A stretch of 64,000 nucleotides of DNA from the NCBI GenBank assembly GCA_027186245.1, contig CP114486.1, forward strand, positions 6,043,501 through 6,107,500, written 5' to 3'. Position 1 is the stretch's first letter; each line of letters starts with the position of its first letter. Under the pieces are notes generated by a model. That model was not told the DNA's origin. It made no database searches and saw only the letters and a program-made list of their open reading frames with translations. The DNA is from Coriaria nepalensis. Taxonomy: Eukaryota > Streptophyta > Magnoliopsida > Cucurbitales > Coriariaceae. Below are positions 62,095 through 64,000 of this stretch, piece after piece. Made by a program: the position numbers and the translations under genes.

Positions 62095-62718
62095 TTTTAG
62101 TGATAAGTGAATTGTGTTAATTGAGGCACAATTTGGGTTTCCTATTTGAACTAAACCAGTTTACCACAATCCTTATCTAGGTTCTCTTACCTGCTCCGAT
62201 GACCCGGTTCACTCTTAACTGCTTTGAACTAAGACCTATCACATAATATAAAATCTCTCATTCTCATTTTCTCTTAAATTTACTCGAGCTACCGATACTC
62301 TTTCTCACACCTTAGACAATTTCTAGGGTTTACTTTCTCTGTTTCTCTTCCGCATCTTCTACTTGATTTCTGTGTTAGTCTTTGATTGCTAGAGTTGTGT
62401 TTCTCCTGGTTGAGTTTTTATATTCTAATTCTCTATTGAAATTTGTGCTAGAAGGCTTAGGTTTTGAGATTGAATATGTAATAACTTACACGAATTGAGA
62501 TAATCATTCGTAGTATGGTGAGATCTGGCATTTGCCAGAGACAACAGGGATGTCGCCGATTGAAATCTTTTCTTGTTTGGTGAACCATAGTAAAATTCTT
62601 GGTTTTCTATATTTTTTGTGTTTTTCTGTTTTCTATGATATTTTGATTTTTATATACGAGAACAAAATTGATAGGTCTAGGTTAATAATTTGTTAATATG
62701 AACTATTAAAATACAACA
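62095..62718 (+). repeat. Left LTR of the short retroelement
   Basis: Start TTTTAG (degraded TGTTAG), end ATACAACA immediately before the primer-binding-like site. Confidence 0.78.
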
Positions 62719-63258
62719 ATGGTATCATAGCCAGGTTTTCGATCCTAGGATTTGAAATTTCTCATATGCTTTGATGATTTGTTAGACCTAGGATTCTTGA
62801 ATGAAATATTTCGGTCATCTTGGTAGATCTAAGTATTTTGAATGATTTATTTAAAATCTTGTTAGATATAGAAATATAGGAATACCTTCAGCATATTGTT
62901 TGAATCTGAAAGTTATTATTGATTGAGAAATGTTCTATACAAATCAAGAAACTTAGTCTAATCGCAATTATCTAAGAAAAAAAATCAAGTGCACATAAAA
63001 GGGCAAAACATGTGGATATCAAATATTAAGAGATCATATTTCTTCGAGTATAGTGCATCTTTTAAAGGTACCAACCAAAGAAAATCCAGTTCATATGGGG
63101 AAGTCGTTACTATTGCAAAATTTAAGTACTGCTTAAGTTTGTTACATTTTGAGTAGCAACAAGAGCTATGATGGCAAATGTCATTGATACTTCATGTACT
63201 AAGAATGCTGAGAAGGTCAAAAGCAGGTATGTTGGTTTGATCTTCACAAAGTGGAGAT

Positions 63259-63917
63259 TGTTAGATGAATTATGTGAAGCTCAATAGTTTGAGGCCAATT
63301 TGGTTTTCCTATTTGGGTTGAATCAGTTTGTCACAATATTTATCGTGATTCTCTTACTCGCTTCGATGACCATATAAACTTAACATAACTCAGAATAAAA
63401 ACCTCCCCTTCTCATTTTCTCTCAGGTTTACTTAAGTAGCTGATTCTTTCTCTCTCACCTTGGGCGATTTCTAAGGTTTACTATCTCTGATTCTCTATCG
63501 TATCTTCTAATTTATTTCCCGGTTGATCTTTGTGATTGTTGGAGTTGTGTTTCTCCTAATTAAGTTTTTGTATTTGATTCTCAGTTGAAATATGTGTTAG
63601 AGATTAGGTATTGAGATTGAATCTGTAATGCTTGTATGAACTGAGATAATCATTCATAGTAAGATAAGATTTGTAAATTTTCAGAGCTCAACGTGGATGT
63701 AGCTAACAGAATTTTTTCCTAATCAGTGAACCACAGAAAAATTCTTGGTATTCTCTATTTATTGTATTTTTTGATTTTTATTGATATTTTGAATCTTATA
63801 CAAAAAAAAAAAAAAAAAAAGACAGTAGATCTAGGTTAATACAACATGCTTTGATCCTCTTAAAAAAACTAATGAAAAGGTTAATACTTTATTAATCTAG
63901 ACTATTAAAATACAATA
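63259..63917 (+). repeat. Right LTR of the short retroelement
   Basis: Start TGTTAGATGAATTATG after the purine tract, end AAAATACAATA. It contains an 18-bp poly-A insertion-like tract near 63801 absent from the left copy. Confidence 0.78.
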
Positions 63918-64000
63918 GATAGAATCGAATCAAGTTTATGAATACTATTTATTTTGATTTCATTCCGGAATCGAACCAAGCATTATTTAACTTACAAGAT

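Larger units (their letters stand above)
62095..63917 (+). mobile_element. Short LTR retroelement (Copia-type ends, about 540-bp interior)
   Basis: Two direct repeats, 62095-62718 and 63259-63917, share sequence throughout (GAGTTGTGTTTCTCCT, TTGAGATTGAAT, GAGATAATCATTC, ACTATTAAAATACAA). A primer-binding-like ATGGTATCATAGCC follows the first (62719), resembling the initiator-Met tRNA site, and a polypurine-like CAAAGTGGAGAT precedes the second, which starts TGTTAG. The interior (62719-63258) has no gag or pol motif, so this is either a deletion derivative or a non-autonomous (LARD/TRIM-like) element. The LTRs are clearly diverged. No matching target-site duplication was seen. Confidence 0.82.

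Overview
The window is AT-rich plant nuclear DNA, most likely from a eudicot. It has R2R3-MYB genes with the canonical intron positions, an intronless berberine-bridge-enzyme-like (BBE-like) oxidoreductase, a PB1-domain gene, a short wound-induced-protein-type ORF, a MIR397 hairpin, and a dense background of decayed Copia, Mutator-like (MULE), Tigger/pogo and Ulp1-bearing transposon remains. I cannot name the genus from sequence alone.

Layout. 0-1.6 kb: 5' part of a PB1-domain gene (minus strand) that leaves the window on the left, with a probable long 5'UTR intron. 3.0-10.1 kb: a Tigger/pogo transposase fragment interrupted by a decayed Copia element with long direct repeats (LTRs). 10.2-18.3 kb: noncoding LTR-like DNA present as two inverted segments, a minus-strand Copia pol remnant (13.4-15.0 kb) and a 402-bp tandem duplication. 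18.7-18.8 kb: MIR397 on the minus strand. 19.9-24.3 kb: a Copia tail, a degenerate telomere-like array, a minisatellite and a broken minus-strand MULE transposase. 26.8-28.5 kb: intact BBE-like gene (minus). 31.6-34.3 kb: broken DUF1985-Ulp1 protease gene of the kind carried by Kaonashi-type MULEs. 34.5-42.7 kb: palindromic 73-bp repeat arrays, an 82-bp minisatellite, a fold-back element and a MULE right end. 46.1-47.2 kb: intact R2R3-MYB of the MYB102/MYB41/MYB74 type (minus). 47.3-55 kb: long AT-rich stretch with no gene I can support. 55.3-55.5 kb: wound-induced-type small protein (plus). 56.3-59.5 kb: second MULE of the same family (plus). 62.1-63.9 kb: an LTR pair around a very short internal region.

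How it fits together. Only five loci look functional: the PB1 gene, MIR397, the BBE-like gene, MYB and the wound-induced-type ORF. They are separate single-gene transcription units, and nothing suggests a biosynthetic cluster. The transposon remains carry frameshifts, stops and lost catalytic residues and appear old. The most unusual structures are (a) a 73-bp palindromic repeat family at the edges of the MULE/Ulp1 elements, with terminal sequences shared in inverted orientation by elements 14 kb apart, (b) a fold-back element with arms near 275 bp, and (c) a MIR397 gene with a substituted second base, together with a 13-nt match to the miR397 core in the predicted 5'UTR of the PB1 gene at the window edge.
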